Positions 24,335 through 36,260 of a stretch of 64,000 nucleotides of DNA are shown piece by piece. Numbering within the stretch: position 1 is the first letter of the stretch; each line of letters opens with the position of its first letter. The DNA is taken from NCBI RefSeq assembly GCF_949987515.2, contig NC_082684.1, forward strand, positions 49,690,006 through 49,754,005. Reading direction: 5' to 3'. The notes beneath the pieces were generated by a model, which had not been told where the DNA came from, ran no database searches, and saw nothing but the letters and a program-made list of their open reading frames with translations. This DNA comes from Delphinus delphis (Eukaryota; Chordata; Mammalia; Artiodactyla; Delphinidae). A program made the translations under genes and the position numbers.

Positions 24335-25273
24335 GTGGAACAAAAACCACATTCACAGAAAGGTAGACAAGATGTAAAGGAGAGGGATATGTACCAGCTA
24401 AAGGAACAAAATAAAACCCCAGAAAAACAACTAAATGAAGTGGAGATAGGCAACCTTCCAGAAAAAGAATTCAGAATAATGAAAGTGAAGATGATCCAGG
24501 ACCTTGGAAAAAGAATGGAGGCAAAGATCGAGAAGATGCAAGAAATGTTTACCAAAGACCTAGAAGAATTAAAGAACAACCAGACAGAGGTGAACAATAC
24601 AATAACTGAAATGAAAAATACACTAGAAGGAATCAATAGCAGAATAACTGAGGTAGAAGAACAGATAAGTGACCTGGAAGACAGAATGGTGGAATTCACT
24701 GCCACAGAACAGAATAAAGAAAAAAGATGAAAAAAAAATGAAGACAGCCTAAGAGACCTCTGGGACAACATTAAATGCACCAACAGTCACATTATAGGGG
24801 TCCCAGAAGGAGAAGAGAGAGAGAAAGGACCCAAGAAAATATTTGAAGAGATTATAGTCAAAAACTTCCCTAACATGGGAAAGGAAATAGCCACCCAAAT
24901 CCAGGAAGCACAGAGAGTCCCATACAGGGTAAACCCAAGGAGAAACATGCTGAGACACATAGTAAACAAACTCAAAAATTAAAGACAAAGAAAAATTATT
25001 GAAAGCAACAAGGGAAAAATGACAAATAACATACAAGGGAACTCCCATAAGGTTAACAGCTGATTTCTCAGCAGAAACTCTACAAACCAGAAGGGAGTGG
25101 CATGACATATTTAAAGTGATGAAAGGGAAAAACCTGCAGCCAAGATTACTCTACCCAGCAAGGATCTCATTCAGATTCCACGGAGAAATCAAAAGCTTTA
25201 CAGACAAGCAAAAGCTAAGAGAATTCAGCACCACCAACCAACTCTACAACAAATGCTAAAGGAACTTATCTAA
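24335..25273 (+). pseudogene. LINE-1 ORF1 remnant
   Basis: The first open segment (24335-24730) encodes the charged, heptad-like N-terminal part of L1 ORF1p, an RNA-binding trimeric coiled-coil chaperone, with phrases such as EIGNLPEKEFRIM and DLEDRMVEF. An in-frame TGA at 24728-24730 replaces a sense codon; similarity continues in the same frame, then a second stop at 24980-24982 follows an apparent small deletion. The C-terminal RNA-binding part (for example the region coding for LLYPARISFRF) is recognisable up to the normal stop TAA at 25271-25273. The first Met shown may not be the native start. Confidence 0.85.
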
Positions 25274-25331
25274 ATGGGAAACACAAGAGAAGAAAAAGAC
25301 CTACAAAACCAAACCTATAACAATTAAGAAA

Positions 25332-28300
25332 ATGGTAATAGGGACATACATATCGATAATTACCTTAAACGTGAATGGATTAAATGCTCCAACTGAAAGA
25401 CACAGGCTCGCTGAATGGTTACAAAAACAAGACACATATATATGCTGTCTAAAAGAGACCCACTTCAGACCTAGGGACACATACTGACTGAAAGTGAGGG
25501 GATGGAAAAAGATATTCCATGCAAATGAAAATCAAAAGAAAGGTTGAGTGGCAATACTCATATCAGACAAAATAGACTTTAAAATAAAGAATGTTACAGA
25601 GACAAGGAAGGACACTACATGATGATCAAGGGATCAATCCAAGAAGAAGATATAACAATTATAAATATATATGCACCCAACATAGGAGCATCTGAATACA
25701 TAAGGCAACTGCTAACAGCTATAAAAGAGGAAATCGACAGTAAATAATAGTGGGGGACTTTAACAGCTCGCTTACACCAATGGACAGATCATCCAAACAG
25801 AATATTAATAAGGAAAAACAAGTTTTAAATGACATATTAAACAAGATGGGCTTAAATGATATTTATAGGACATTTCATCCAAAAACAGCAGATTACACTT
25901 TCTTCTCAAGTGTGCACAGAACATTCTCCAGGATAGATCACATCTTAGGTCACAAATCAAGCCTCAGTTAATGTAAGAAAATAGAAATCATATCAAGCAT
26001 CTTTTCCGACCACAATCTTTTCTGAAATCAATTGCAGGGAAAAAAACATAAAGAACACAAACACATGGAGGATAAACAATTCGTTACTAAATTACCAACA
26101 GATCACTGAAGAAATCAAAGAGGAAATCAAAAAATATCTAGAGACAAATGACAGTGAAAACATGATGATACAAAACCTATGAGATGCAGCAAAAGCAGTT
26201 CTAAGAGGGAAGTTTATAGGAATACAATCCTGCCTCAAGAAACAACAAACATCTCAAATAAACAATCTAACCTTACACCTAAAAGAACTAGAGAAAGAAG
26301 AACAAACAAAACCCAAAGTTAGTAGAAGGAAATAAATCATAAAGATCAGAGCAGAGGAATTCTCTGGTGGCGCAGTGGTTGAGAATCTGCCTGCCAATGC
26401 AGGGGACACGGGTTTGAGCCCTGGTCTGGGAAGATCCCACATGTCACAGAGCAACTGGGCCCGTGAGCCACAACTGCTGAGCCTGCGCATCTGGAGCCTG
26501 TGCTCCACAACAAGAGAGGCCACGGCAGTGAGAGGCCCGCACACCACGATGAAGAGTGGCCCCCGCTCGCCACAACTAGAGAAAGCTCTCACACAGAAAC
26601 GAAGACCCAACACAGCCATAAATATATTAATTAATTAATTTAGAAAAAAGAAAAAAAATATCAGAGCAGAGATAAGTGAAATAGAAACAAAGAAAACAAT
26701 AGCAAAGATCAATAAAAGCTGGTTTTTTGAAAAGATAAACAAAATTGATGAACAATTAGCCAGACTCATCAAGAAAAAGAGGGAAAGGACTCAAATCATT
26801 AAAATTAGAAATGACAAAGGAGAAGTTACAACAGACGCTGCAGAAATACAAAGCATCCTAAGAGACTACTACAAGCAACTCTATGCCAATAAAATGGACA
26901 ACCTGGAAGAAATGGACAAATTCTTAGAAAGGTATAACCTTCCAAGACTGAACCAGGAAGAAACAGAAAATATGAACAGACCAATCACAAGTAATGAACT
27001 TGAAACTGTGATTAAAAATCTTCCAAAAAACAAAATTCCGGGACCAGATGGCTTTACAGGTGAATTCAATCAAACGTTTAGAGAAGAGCTAGCACCCATC
27101 CTTTTCAAACTCTTCCAAAAAATTGCAGAGGAAGGAACACTCCCAAACTCATTCTCTGAGGCCACCATCACCCTGATACCAAAAACAGACAAAGTTACTA
27201 CAAAAAAAGAAAATTACAGACCAATATCACTGATGAATATAGATGGAAAAATCCTCAACAAAATACTCATAAACAGAATCCAAAAACACATTAAAAAGAT
27301 CATACACCATGATCAAGTGGGATTTATCCCAGAGATGCAAGGATTCTTCAATATATGCAGATCAATCAATGTGATACACCATATTAACTAATTGAAGAAT
27401 AAAAACCATATGATCATCTCAATAGATGGAGAAAATGCTTTTGACAAAATTCAATACCCATTTATGATAACAACTCTCCAGAAAGTGGGCATAGAGGGAA
27501 TCTACTTCAACATAATAAAGGCCATATACGAGAAACCCACAGCAAACATCATTCTCAATGGTGAAAAAGTGAAAGCATTTCCTCTAAGATCAAGAACAAG
27601 ACAAGGATGTCCACTCTCACCACTATTGTTCAACATAGTTTTGGAAGTCCTAGCCATGGCACTCAGAGAAGAAAAAGAAATAAAAGGAACCCAAAATGGA
27701 AAAGAAGAAGTAAAACTGTCACTGTTTGCAGATGACATGATACTATACGCAGAGAATCCTAAATATGCCACCAGAAAACTACTAGAGCTAATCAATGCAT
27801 TTGGTAAATTTGCAGGATACAAAATTAATGCACAGAAATCTCTTGCATTCCTATACACTAATGATGAAAAATCTGAAGGAGAAATTAAGGAAACACTGCC
27901 ATTTACCATTGCAACAAAAAGAATAAAATACCTAGGAATAAACCTACCTAGGGAGACCAAAGACCTGTATGCAGAAAACTATAAGACAGTGATGAAAGAA
28001 ATTAAAGATAATACCAACAGATGGAGAGATATACCATGTTCTTGGATTAGGAGAATCAATATTGTGAAAATGACTATACTACCCAAAGCAATCTACAGAT
28101 TCAATGCAATCCCTATCAAATTACCAGTGGCATTTTTTATGGAACTAGAACAAAACATCTTAAAATTTGTATGGAAACACAAAAGACCCCGAAAAGCCAA
28201 AGCCGTCTTGAGGGATTAAAAACAGAGCTGGAGGAATCAGACTCCCTGACTTCAGACTATACTACAAAGCTACAGTAATCAAGACAATATGGTACTGGCA

Positions 28301-29453
28301 CAAAAACAGAAACATAGATGAATGGAAGAAGATAGAAACCCCAGAGATAACCCCACACACCTATGGTCAACTAATCTATGACAAAGGAGGCAAGGATATA
28401 CAATGGAGAAAAGACAGCCTCTTCAATAAATGGTGCTAGGAATACTGGACAGCTACATGTAAAAGAATGAAATTAGAACACTCCCTAACACCATACACAA
28501 AAATAAACTCAAAATGGATTAGAGACCTAAATGTAAAACCGGGCACTATAAAACTCTTAAAGGAAAACATAGGAGAACACTCTTTGACATAAATCACAGC
28601 AAGATCTTTTTTGATCCACCTCCTAGAGTAATGGAAATAAAAACAAAAATAAACAAATGGGACCTAATGAAACTTAAAAGCTTTTGCACAATGAAGGAAA
28701 CCATAAACAAAATGAAAAGGCAGCCCTCAGAATGGGAGAAAATATTTGCAAACGAATGAGCGGAAAAAGGATTAATCTCCAAAATATATAAACAGCTCAT
28801 GCAGCTCAATATTAAAAAAAGAAACAACCCAATCCAAAAATGGGCAGAAGACCTAAATAGACATTGCTCCAAAGAATACATACAGTTGGCCAAGAAGCAC
28901 ATGAAAAGCTGCTCAGCATCACTAATTATTAGAGAAATGCAAATCAAAACTACAATGAGGTATCACCTCAGACCAGTTAGAATGGGCATCAACAGAAAAT
29001 CTACGAACAACAAATGCTGGAGAGGGTGTGGAGAAAAGGGAACCCTCTTGCACTGTTGGTGGGAATGTAAGTAAATTGATACAGCCACTATGGAGAACAG
29101 TATGGAGGTTCCTTAAAAAACTAAAAATAGAATTACCATATGATCCAGCAATCCCACTACTGGGCATATACCCTGAGAAAACCATAATTCAAAAAGACAT
29201 ATGCACCCCAATGCTCATTGCAGCACTATTTACAATAGCCAGGTTATGGAAGCAACCTAAATGCCCATCAACAGACGAATGGATAAAGAAGATGTGGTAC
29301 ATATATACAATGGAATATTACTCAGCCATAAAAAGGAATGAAATTGGGTCATTTGTTGAGACGTGGATGGATCTAGAGACTGTCATACAGAGTGAAGTAA
29401 GTCAGAAAGAGAAAAACAAATATCATGTATTAACGCATGTATGTGGAACCTAG
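25332..29453 (+). pseudogene. LINE-1 ORF2 remnant (endonuclease-reverse transcriptase)
   Basis: Starts at ATG 25332, 58 bp after the ORF1 stop. The apurinic-like endonuclease domain comes first, with GDFNSSLTPMDR near 25752 and an SDHN motif near 26007. The reverse transcriptase core follows, with [11 protein letters not shown] near 27602 and the catalytic FADD at 27725-27736. A Cys-rich C-terminus (CWRGCG...HCWWEC, about 29014-29070) and the usual ORF2 end at 29453 complete it. Breaks include a TGA at 25485-25487, the SINE at 26357-26659, a TAA at 27389-27391, further stops after 28219, and a frameshift at about 29070. It is non-functional but complete in layout. Confidence 0.93.
26357..26659 (+). 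mobile_element. CHR-type SINE inserted in LINE-1 ORF2
   Basis: A long CHR SINE beginning gaattctctggtggcgcag and ending with an (attaatta)/A-rich tail. A 12-bp target duplication, atcagagcagag, lies at 26345-26356 and 26660-26671, and the duplicated word belongs to the L1 ORF2 sequence. The SINE therefore inserted after the L1. Confidence 0.96.
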
Positions 29454-29694
29454 AAAAATGGTACAGATGAACCAGTTTTCAGGGCAGAAGTTGAGACACA
29501 GATGTAGAGAACAAACGTATGGACACCAAGGGGGGAAAGCCACCGGGGGGGGGGTGGTTGTGTGATGAATTGGGTGATTGGGATTGACATGTATACACTG
29601 ATGTGTATAAAATTGATGATTAATAAGAACCTGCTGTATAAAAAAAATAAATAAAATTAAATTAAAAATTTTTTTTTAAAAATGAAATCTGTCT

Positions 29695-30668
29695 TGTCAT
29701 AAACACTCATTAGCTAGTGTCACCCTCCTAGGGCCACACACAAAAATTTGTTGTCTTTGAATATTCAGAGACAACCTTCATGTCCCGTTCCATCATGTAT
29801 CCCCCAGTTCTTCTCAGAGCATAATATCCAGAACCAAACCTGGTGCCCAAGGTAGGATGTGGATGATGGCAGGGAATGAAACTGGTTCCTCCCCACGGAC
29901 CTGAGCTCATGAGCTGAGCTGGGGCTCGCAGACTGAGACCAGCAGATGAGTCTTGAAAAGCCCCAACAGGGTCAGCCAACACAGTAGTTAAGAGTTTTCC
30001 ATATTTTCACATGATGACAATCAACAGGAGGTGAGAAGCAGCCACTCTCTTATACAAATGAATTCTCTAGTTCACCACAATCCTCACCAATCCCAAGTAT
30101 CTCTCCGGTGCAATATTAGGCTAATGTTAGAGATAGCCTGGATTTTTCTTCCTTAAGCAAAACCAAACAACTACTACTATTAATAGAAGCTTCCATGTGG
30201 CGGAGACAATAGGAAGTGGCCAAGTAGCAGCTACTCACCTAACCCATTTCATTCATTTTTCACAAGTTAAGATTGGATTTAGCCACATAATAGGAAACAA
30301 GATTGGATTCAATAAAATAAAATTTTTTCTCACTTGCATAATATAAACACAGAGACAGGTAGTCAGCTTATGGTGGCTACACTGTCATCAGAGACCTATG
30401 TTCCGTCTATTGTTCTGCTCCACCATCCTTATTGTGCAGCTTCTACCCTCCAAGTTGCCTGATAGTTCAAAATAGCTGCTAAAGTTCCAGTCATCGAGGT
30501 CACGTCCCAGACAGGAAAAAGAAGAAAGGGAGGAAAGGGCTAAATGGCACCTGAGTCAGTTCCCATTAAAGAACTTCCTCAGAAGGCCTCTCAAAAACTT
30601 CAACTACCTCTCATTGGCTAATCACAGCTGCAAGGGAGGTTCAGAAATAATTTTTAGCCAAACACATC
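29695..30668. other. TRIM9: Intronic sequence, nothing recognised
   Basis: No named repeat from the end of the L1 to the tandem duplication at 30669. Confidence 0.5.
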
Positions 30669-30718
30669 GTTGCCCCCAATAATATAGTGATCTGTTGCCC
30701 CCAATAATATAGTGATCT
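30669..30718. repeat. Perfect 25-bp tandem duplication
   Basis: Two identical adjacent copies (30669-30693 and 30694-30718) of a unit starting gttgcccccaataatatag. The identity of the copies suggests a recent slippage event. Confidence 0.95.
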
Positions 30719-30900
30719 GTTAGGATGGAAGAAGGAGGCACTGGCCATTAGGAAAGCAATTAGTAGCCCCTGGAAGAATTTGAATTGTTGACCTTTCTAA
30801 AGATGCAGCTCTATATCAATGCATCCTGATTTTTTTCCTGCATTCACATCATTCTGTGACCTCTGCTGAACCTGTTTTCTAAAATTCCTAAACCACTTTT

Positions 30901-31026
30901 TTAAAATTAATTTTTATTGGAATATAGTTGCTTTACAATGTTGTGCTAGTTTCTACTGTACAGCAAAGCGAATCAGCCATACATATACATATATCCCCTC
31001 TTTTTTGGATTTCCTTCCCATTTAGG
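30901..31026 (-). mobile_element. 5'-truncated LINE-1 tail (minus strand)
   Basis: A 126-bp piece of L1 3' end in reverse (tttttattggaatatagttg, ctttacaatgttgtgctag, ctgtacagcaaagcg). A perfect 14-bp target duplication, cctaaaccactttt, is at 30887-30900 and 31027-31040; it ends in TTTT as expected for a minus-strand L1-mediated insertion. Confidence 0.92.
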
Positions 31027-31040
31027 CCTAAACCACTTTT

Positions 31041-31644
31041 GACATTATTCTGCAAAATCACATCTTACAATCTTGGACTTGCGCAATTTTTTTTAGATTT
31101 TATCAAGGGCAAAGCATATAATCTGGTTCAATTCAGACTGTGGCTCCAATCAGAATCTCTTTGGATCCTCAGTCTGTCTTTTAAATTAAGTATATGCAAA
31201 TATAGTATCCTCTTTGCTTTTAAGCCATCCATACTCCATTGAAATCTAAAAGATAAACCAAACAGGACCAACATTATGCCTGAACCGTGCATTATACCTT
31301 CAGAAATCTCCCTTTGTTATTTAAAAAGTTACGCTCCACCAGCTAAGTAATAAGCTAGCTAAATTTTCTTTTTCTTTTCTAGAAAGATATCACACTAGAT
31401 TCATTTAAATGCCTTTTAAAATCATACTATCAAGTTGGTTTGACAGTACTTACTTCCTGTGAACCATTATTGGCTTCTGGGGATCACTGTTTTCCTTCTA
31501 AGTAAATACAACCCTACATTTAATAATTATCTTGAAACTTCATGATTTCTATTAGCTTATACTGAAAATAGAATTGCCTACATTTGAAATTTTATTTAGA
31601 TTTTACTGCTTCATTTATCAAAAAGACTTTGAGATTGATTTCTT
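31041..31644. other. TRIM9: Intronic sequence, nothing recognised
   Basis: No repeat or exon recognised. Confidence 0.5.
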
Positions 31645-32430
31645 AAGCAGTTGCTTTATTGAGATATAATTCACTCACCCTTTTAAAATTCACCGTTTCA
31701 AAGTTTACAATTCAGTGGGTTTTAGTATAGTACTCACAGACTTGTGCAACCATCACTACAATCTAATTCCAGAATATTTTCATCACTCCAAAAAGAAGTT
31801 CTGTACCCATTAGCAGTCACTCTCATTTCCCCCTACCCCAGCCACTGGCAACTACTAATCTATAAAACTTTCTGGCTCTACAGATTTGTCTATTCTGGAC
31901 TTTTCATAGAAATAGAATCGTACAACATGTATCCTCTTGCATCTTGCTTCTTTCACTTGGCATAGTGTTTTCAAGGGTCATCCATTTTGTAGCATATGTC
32001 AGTACTTCGTTCCTTTTTATTGTTGAATAATATTCAGCAATAATACTGCGTAAGTATAACATTTCATTTATCCATTCATTAGTTGTTGAACATTTGGATT
32101 TTTTTCACTTTTTGGCTTTCATGAATAATGCTGCTGTGAATATTTCTATACAAATTTTTGTGTAAACATATGTTTTCAATTCTCTTGAGTATATAGCTAG
32201 AAGTGGAATTACTGGGTCATGTGGTAACTCTATAACTTTTTGAGGAACTGCCAAGCTGTTTTCCAATGTGGCTGCACCCTGTTACATGCCCACCAGCAAT
32301 GTATGAGGTTTCAATTTCTCCATATCCTCCAACACTTGTTATTGTCTGTCTTTTTTATTATATTCATCCTTGTGGGGATGAAAGGGTATCTCAATGGGTT
32401 TTGGTTTGCATTTTAATTTGATTTTTATAC
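31645..32430 (-). mobile_element. Old LINE-1 3' region (minus strand)
   Basis: Reverse L1M landmarks: gctttattgagatataattc, ccagccactggcaactac, tttcacttggcatagtg, ttgttgaataatattc, ttactgggtcatgtgg, caccagcaatgtatgag, and tccatatcctccaacactt. Continuous but diverged and lacking an intact end. Confidence 0.85.
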
Positions 32431-32504
32431 GCACAGCATTCTTAGCATTAAAGAAGACTTTATTTGCTTACTCTAGAACTAAATGTTTTTCAAATCTTTC
32501 CCTT

Positions 32505-32945
32505 CTATATCAGCCAGGGTTCAATCAAAGAAGCAGAACCACTAGGAGATATGCCAGTTAGTTAGTTAGTTAGACAGACAGGGGGATTTGTGACAAGGAT
32601 TTGACCTCACACAATTGTAGGAGGAAGTGATTAAGCAGTCTCTGTAAGGCTATTATCTGCGTTCATATCTGACCCTGGAACTTGAAGTCCACAGGGCAGA
32701 ACTAGAGGAGACTGAAACACACAAGCGCAAGCTGGAGCTCATGAGGACGGACCGAAACCCATGTCAGTTCTTCTTGCTTCTGACCTTGGTGATGTGATGC
32801 AAGTGTCTTGCAGAATCTGGGGCCTTTTATCATAGAACTAAACCACACACACACCTGGCCCAGGAATTGGAGAAGCTGGAGGGTCCAGGGGAAGGTGGAG
32901 CGATTGCTGGCTCAGTGGCTGCCTCATGCCAACTAGTTGAACCAG
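32505..32945. mobile_element. Old interspersed repeat, family not assigned
   Basis: Starts tatcagccagggttcaatc, aaagaagcagaaccactagg, followed by a ttag/caga simple stretch and gtagg-type words, a pattern shared with a common placental repeat related in style to the one at 6255-6660. Confidence 0.6.
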
Positions 32946-33285
32946 CATATAAGTGACAATGTGTGTAAGTTACCAAATGACTGATAATTCCCTCCCCCAC
33001 TCCAAATCTCCTTCAAGGATCTCTCTTGTGGCCCACCCTAGCTGGACATCCAGGAAAGGGAATTCTGGAGAATGCAGTTCTACTTTCCTTCACACATTTC
33101 AAAGCCACCACCGCTTCTCAGTTTCTTTCTACAAGCAGAGAACTGAAAAGTAGTCATATAATTAGTGAGATGCCTAGTTCTATTAACTCTGTATGCACAT
33201 CCTATAAAAACAGGTAAAGGATCTCTAAGTTATAAATCCTAATATTTGGTTTCCTGACCAAATTTCACATAAAACTTCTGTAGAT

Positions 33286-33858
33286 AAGTGTCCATCATCG
33301 GATGAATGGATAATAAAGATGTGGCACATATATACAATGGAATATTACTCAGCCATAAAAAGAAATGAAATTGAGCTATTTGTAATGAGGTGGATGGACC
33401 TAGGGTCTGTCATACAGAGTGAAGTATGAAGTAAGTCAGAAAGAGAAAGACAAATACCATATGCTAACACATATATATGGAACTTAAGAAAAGGAAATGT
33501 CATGAAGAACCTAGGGGTAAGACAGGAATAAAGACACAGACCTACCAGAGAATGGACTTGAGGATATGGGGAGGGGGAAGGGTAAGCTGTGACAAAGCGA
33601 GAGAGTGGCATGGACATATATACACTACCAAACGTAAAATAGATAGCTAGTGGGAAGCAGCCGCATAGCACAGGGAGATCAGCTCGGTGCTTTGTGACCA
33701 CCTGGAGGGGTGGGATAACGAGGGTGGGAGGGAGGGAGACGCAAGAGGGAAGAGATATGGGAACATATGTATATGTATAACTGATTCACTTTGTTATAAA
33801 GCAGAAACTAACACACCATTGTAAAGCAATTATACTCCAATAAATATGTTAAAAAAAA
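33286..33858 (+). mobile_element. 5'-truncated LINE-1 3' end
   Basis: Begins inside the last part of ORF2 (gtccatcatcggatgaatgg; coding similarity through actcagccataaaaag) and runs through the 3' UTR to actccaataaa and the A-tail. A perfect 15-bp target duplication, aaaacttctgtagat, is at 33271-33285 and 33859-33873. A 9-bp slip copy (gaagtatgaagtaag) occurs near 33421. Its 3' UTR differs from that of the L1 at 24015, so it is another subfamily. Confidence 0.95.
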
Positions 33859-34276
33859 AAAACTTCTGTAGATGGAATTGATCAAGAATGCTTCTGAGTC
33901 AACAGGCATTTCAACACTACCCCAGATGGTCTAGTATTTGATTCTAGCTTGTTCTCTATCTTCTCTTTCTACCTTTCTATCTTGTTCTTCTCTCCATCGT
34001 TCCCACCATTCTCTGCCTTCCCCTCTCGGATGCCCCCCCACCAGCTTGATGTCTCTGCTGTGCTCTGCCCATGAGACCACATATTCTACCCACTCTGGTT
34101 TCTTCCTTCCCCAACACCTCTCCTCTCTCCATACTTAACTCTAATCAATTAGCCATCAGCATACCAGAGTTCTGTCACTTTAAATATATAACTAGAAATA
34201 GACGGAAGATGATATTCTAAATATAAGACATTCAGGTAGACAATTCCCATAAAGCTGATTCACTCTAGTAATAACA

Positions 34277-34321
34277 TTCTCAGTCAGAAATTCAGAAATT
34301 TCTCAGTCAGAAATTCAGAAA
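34277..34321. repeat. 23-bp-period tandem duplication
   Basis: The word ttctcagtcagaaattcag and its continuation occur twice in tandem with a 23-bp period (34277-34299, 34300-34321). Confidence 0.93.
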
Positions 34322-35829
34322 CACTATAGGAGTTACAATGTATGCATTTTAGGACCTCATATAAGCAAGTTAAGCTGTTAACATTATTAACCATGAGCTT
34401 AATATTTTATGCTGGGAATATATATGTGTGATATATATGTAATTAGAAGTGGCAGAAGAAGAGACCAGCCCTGTGTTCACCCAGAGAAGGTTGAGGCCAA
34501 GTCTAGAAGAAGCAGGCAGGTCTGTAGCAGAGCAGGCTTGGCTCAGCTCCTGGGAAAGGCTCACGATGAAGGGACACCAGTTCCTCCACCCACACCTGCC
34601 AATTGGACCAGGCCCCCAAAGGCCTCAGAGGGCTGCTCTTACCCAAAGGAGGAAGATGCCCAATGGGAGGGATGGGAGGAGAGGAACTTTATCCTAAAAA
34701 GATCATTTCAGGTTTGCCTTTGTGGCCAGCACATTTGTAAAACTAATGTAACTTCAAGGTCCCCTTTCCTCATCAAAATTCTTCCCAGTTTTCTCAACAT
34801 TACCAAAAATTCCCTTAACTACAAAGTCTTTCATTTGACAACTAGAAATAAAAGATTTAAAAGGGAACTCTTTGGTTTAGATAAAATTTTAATGTGAATG
34901 AATTTCAATGACAGGATAATGGCGTATTTGGTCGATCATTCGATCATTCTTAAGTGACTGGTATCCTATCCTCCCTAAGCTATGAGAGGAAGGAGAAGAA
35001 TTGACATCAGGGGCAGGCTGAGAGGACAAGGAAAGTGCACAACACAGAGAGGCAGACTTTACCAGATTTGGCCATAATTATCTTCTGCTGGGTGGGGAGA
35101 ATGACAGGTGGGATACTGAGGAATTGCTGTGTAATACTTGCAGTGAAATTTAAAACCCGCTTAGCATAATGCAGCTTAGGCTGGGGAGGGAGGGGTTGAT
35201 TTAGCTATCAAGTTCACACTTTGCAGAGGGTCCTCATCACAGTCTTGAATAATCAGCATCCTTATTCAAAGCTGCATACTCATTCCCTTCTCAGTTCTCT
35301 GCTGAGGACACCACCTCACTCCAACAGAACTTCCTGCTCCAGCAGTGAGTCCCACGGTTCAGAAGGAAATGTGGCTTAATGAATTCAGGAATGGAATTAA
35401 TGGAATTCGCTTTGTTAATTATATACTGCTAGATTGGTGGCAATTTTTTTCTTACAAATCAGAATTAACCATTATGAGTTGTATAAATGTTATTAGGAAA
35501 ATATGTTTATAAAACATTATTTGAAACTCTGAACAATAGGTTTTGAAATGAAAATAAAAAACCTGAAAATGTTCCTACATATCTTAACATATAGAATAAA
35601 TAATATATTTTAAATTATTTTTAATTGATAAAATAAGATTACTAAGAAGGGGAAATGATGGTAAAGAGAAAAGAGTATTCTTGGGCAATAGCAGCACCTT
35701 ATTTTAACAGAGATAATAAGCAACTAAATTCATATCATACTTAAGAACAGCTCCGGGAATCTCGTCTTTTCAAGAACTAATAGTTTCTGGAAATAAGAGG
35801 AAAGACATTTGGGGGTGAGCACTTGTCAT

Positions 35830-36260
35830 TTGCTGTGAGGTGCTCTAAAATCTATTCCCTCTACCTCGGATGAAAACATCATTGAAATTCACAGGAGGGC
35901 TAGGCTGTGCAGCCCACACTTGGCGGGTGCAGAACGCAGCGAGCTGCAGCTCCAAACAGGCCTCTCCCTGCACATTGCTCTGTCTGCGTGATGTCACCTC
36001 ACATAACCCACCCTTGCTCATGCAAGCTTTTAACAGGCTTTTCTTTGGAAATGATTGCACAGTTATTTAGTCGTTTACAAAATCAACCAATTCCCATGGT
36101 GAGATTTATTTCTGCGGGAGTCAAATCTTAGATTCTAACTAGCAGAGCGAAAAGCTGTTGTCATGGAAACCATTCCCATTTCACTAGGCAGGAGCTGCAA
36201 TTCACTTGCCTGGAGATGGATTGACAAAGACGCAGAGGGAAAGGGTAAAAAGAAATCAGA
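35830..36260. promoter_or_regulatory. Candidate intronic regulatory block with RFX-like X-box
   Basis: A repeat-free, locally more GC-rich segment. It contains gttgtcatggaaac at 36157-36170, a near match to the RFX X-box palindrome (gttgccatggcaac), and a CRE-like tgatgtcacc at about 35989. Conservation cannot be judged from one sequence, so an enhancer role is only inference. Confidence 0.25.

Larger units (their letters stand above)
24015..29678 (+). mobile_element. Nearly full-length LINE-1 retrotransposon
   Basis: Both ORFs, a 3' UTR and an A-rich tail are present in order. The element is bounded by a perfect 16-bp target duplication (aaaatgaaatctgtct) at 23999-24014 and 29679-29694, and the insertion site reads TT|AAAA at 23997-24002, the preferred L1 endonuclease target. 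The 5' end is a GC-rich block (24015-24230) of only about 320 bp before ORF1, short for an L1 5' UTR, so the element may be slightly 5' truncated. The 3' UTR (29454-29678) contains a run of nine or more G's. Without the inserted SINE it is about 5.35 kb. Multiple stops make it inactive. It is much better preserved than the L1M fragments elsewhere in the window. Confidence 0.97.

Noticed and set aside
24160..24783. 207-codon open frame on the - strand
   Set aside because: It is the antisense of LINE-1 ORF1; its Ser/Phe/Leu-rich composition is the complement of a Lys/Glu-rich coiled coil.
27502..27960. 152-codon open frame on the - strand
   Set aside because: Antisense shadow of the LINE-1 reverse transcriptase region.
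34409..34897. 162-codon open frame on the + strand
   Set aside because: No family resemblance; starts in AT-rich sequence and ends in ordinary intron. Likely chance.
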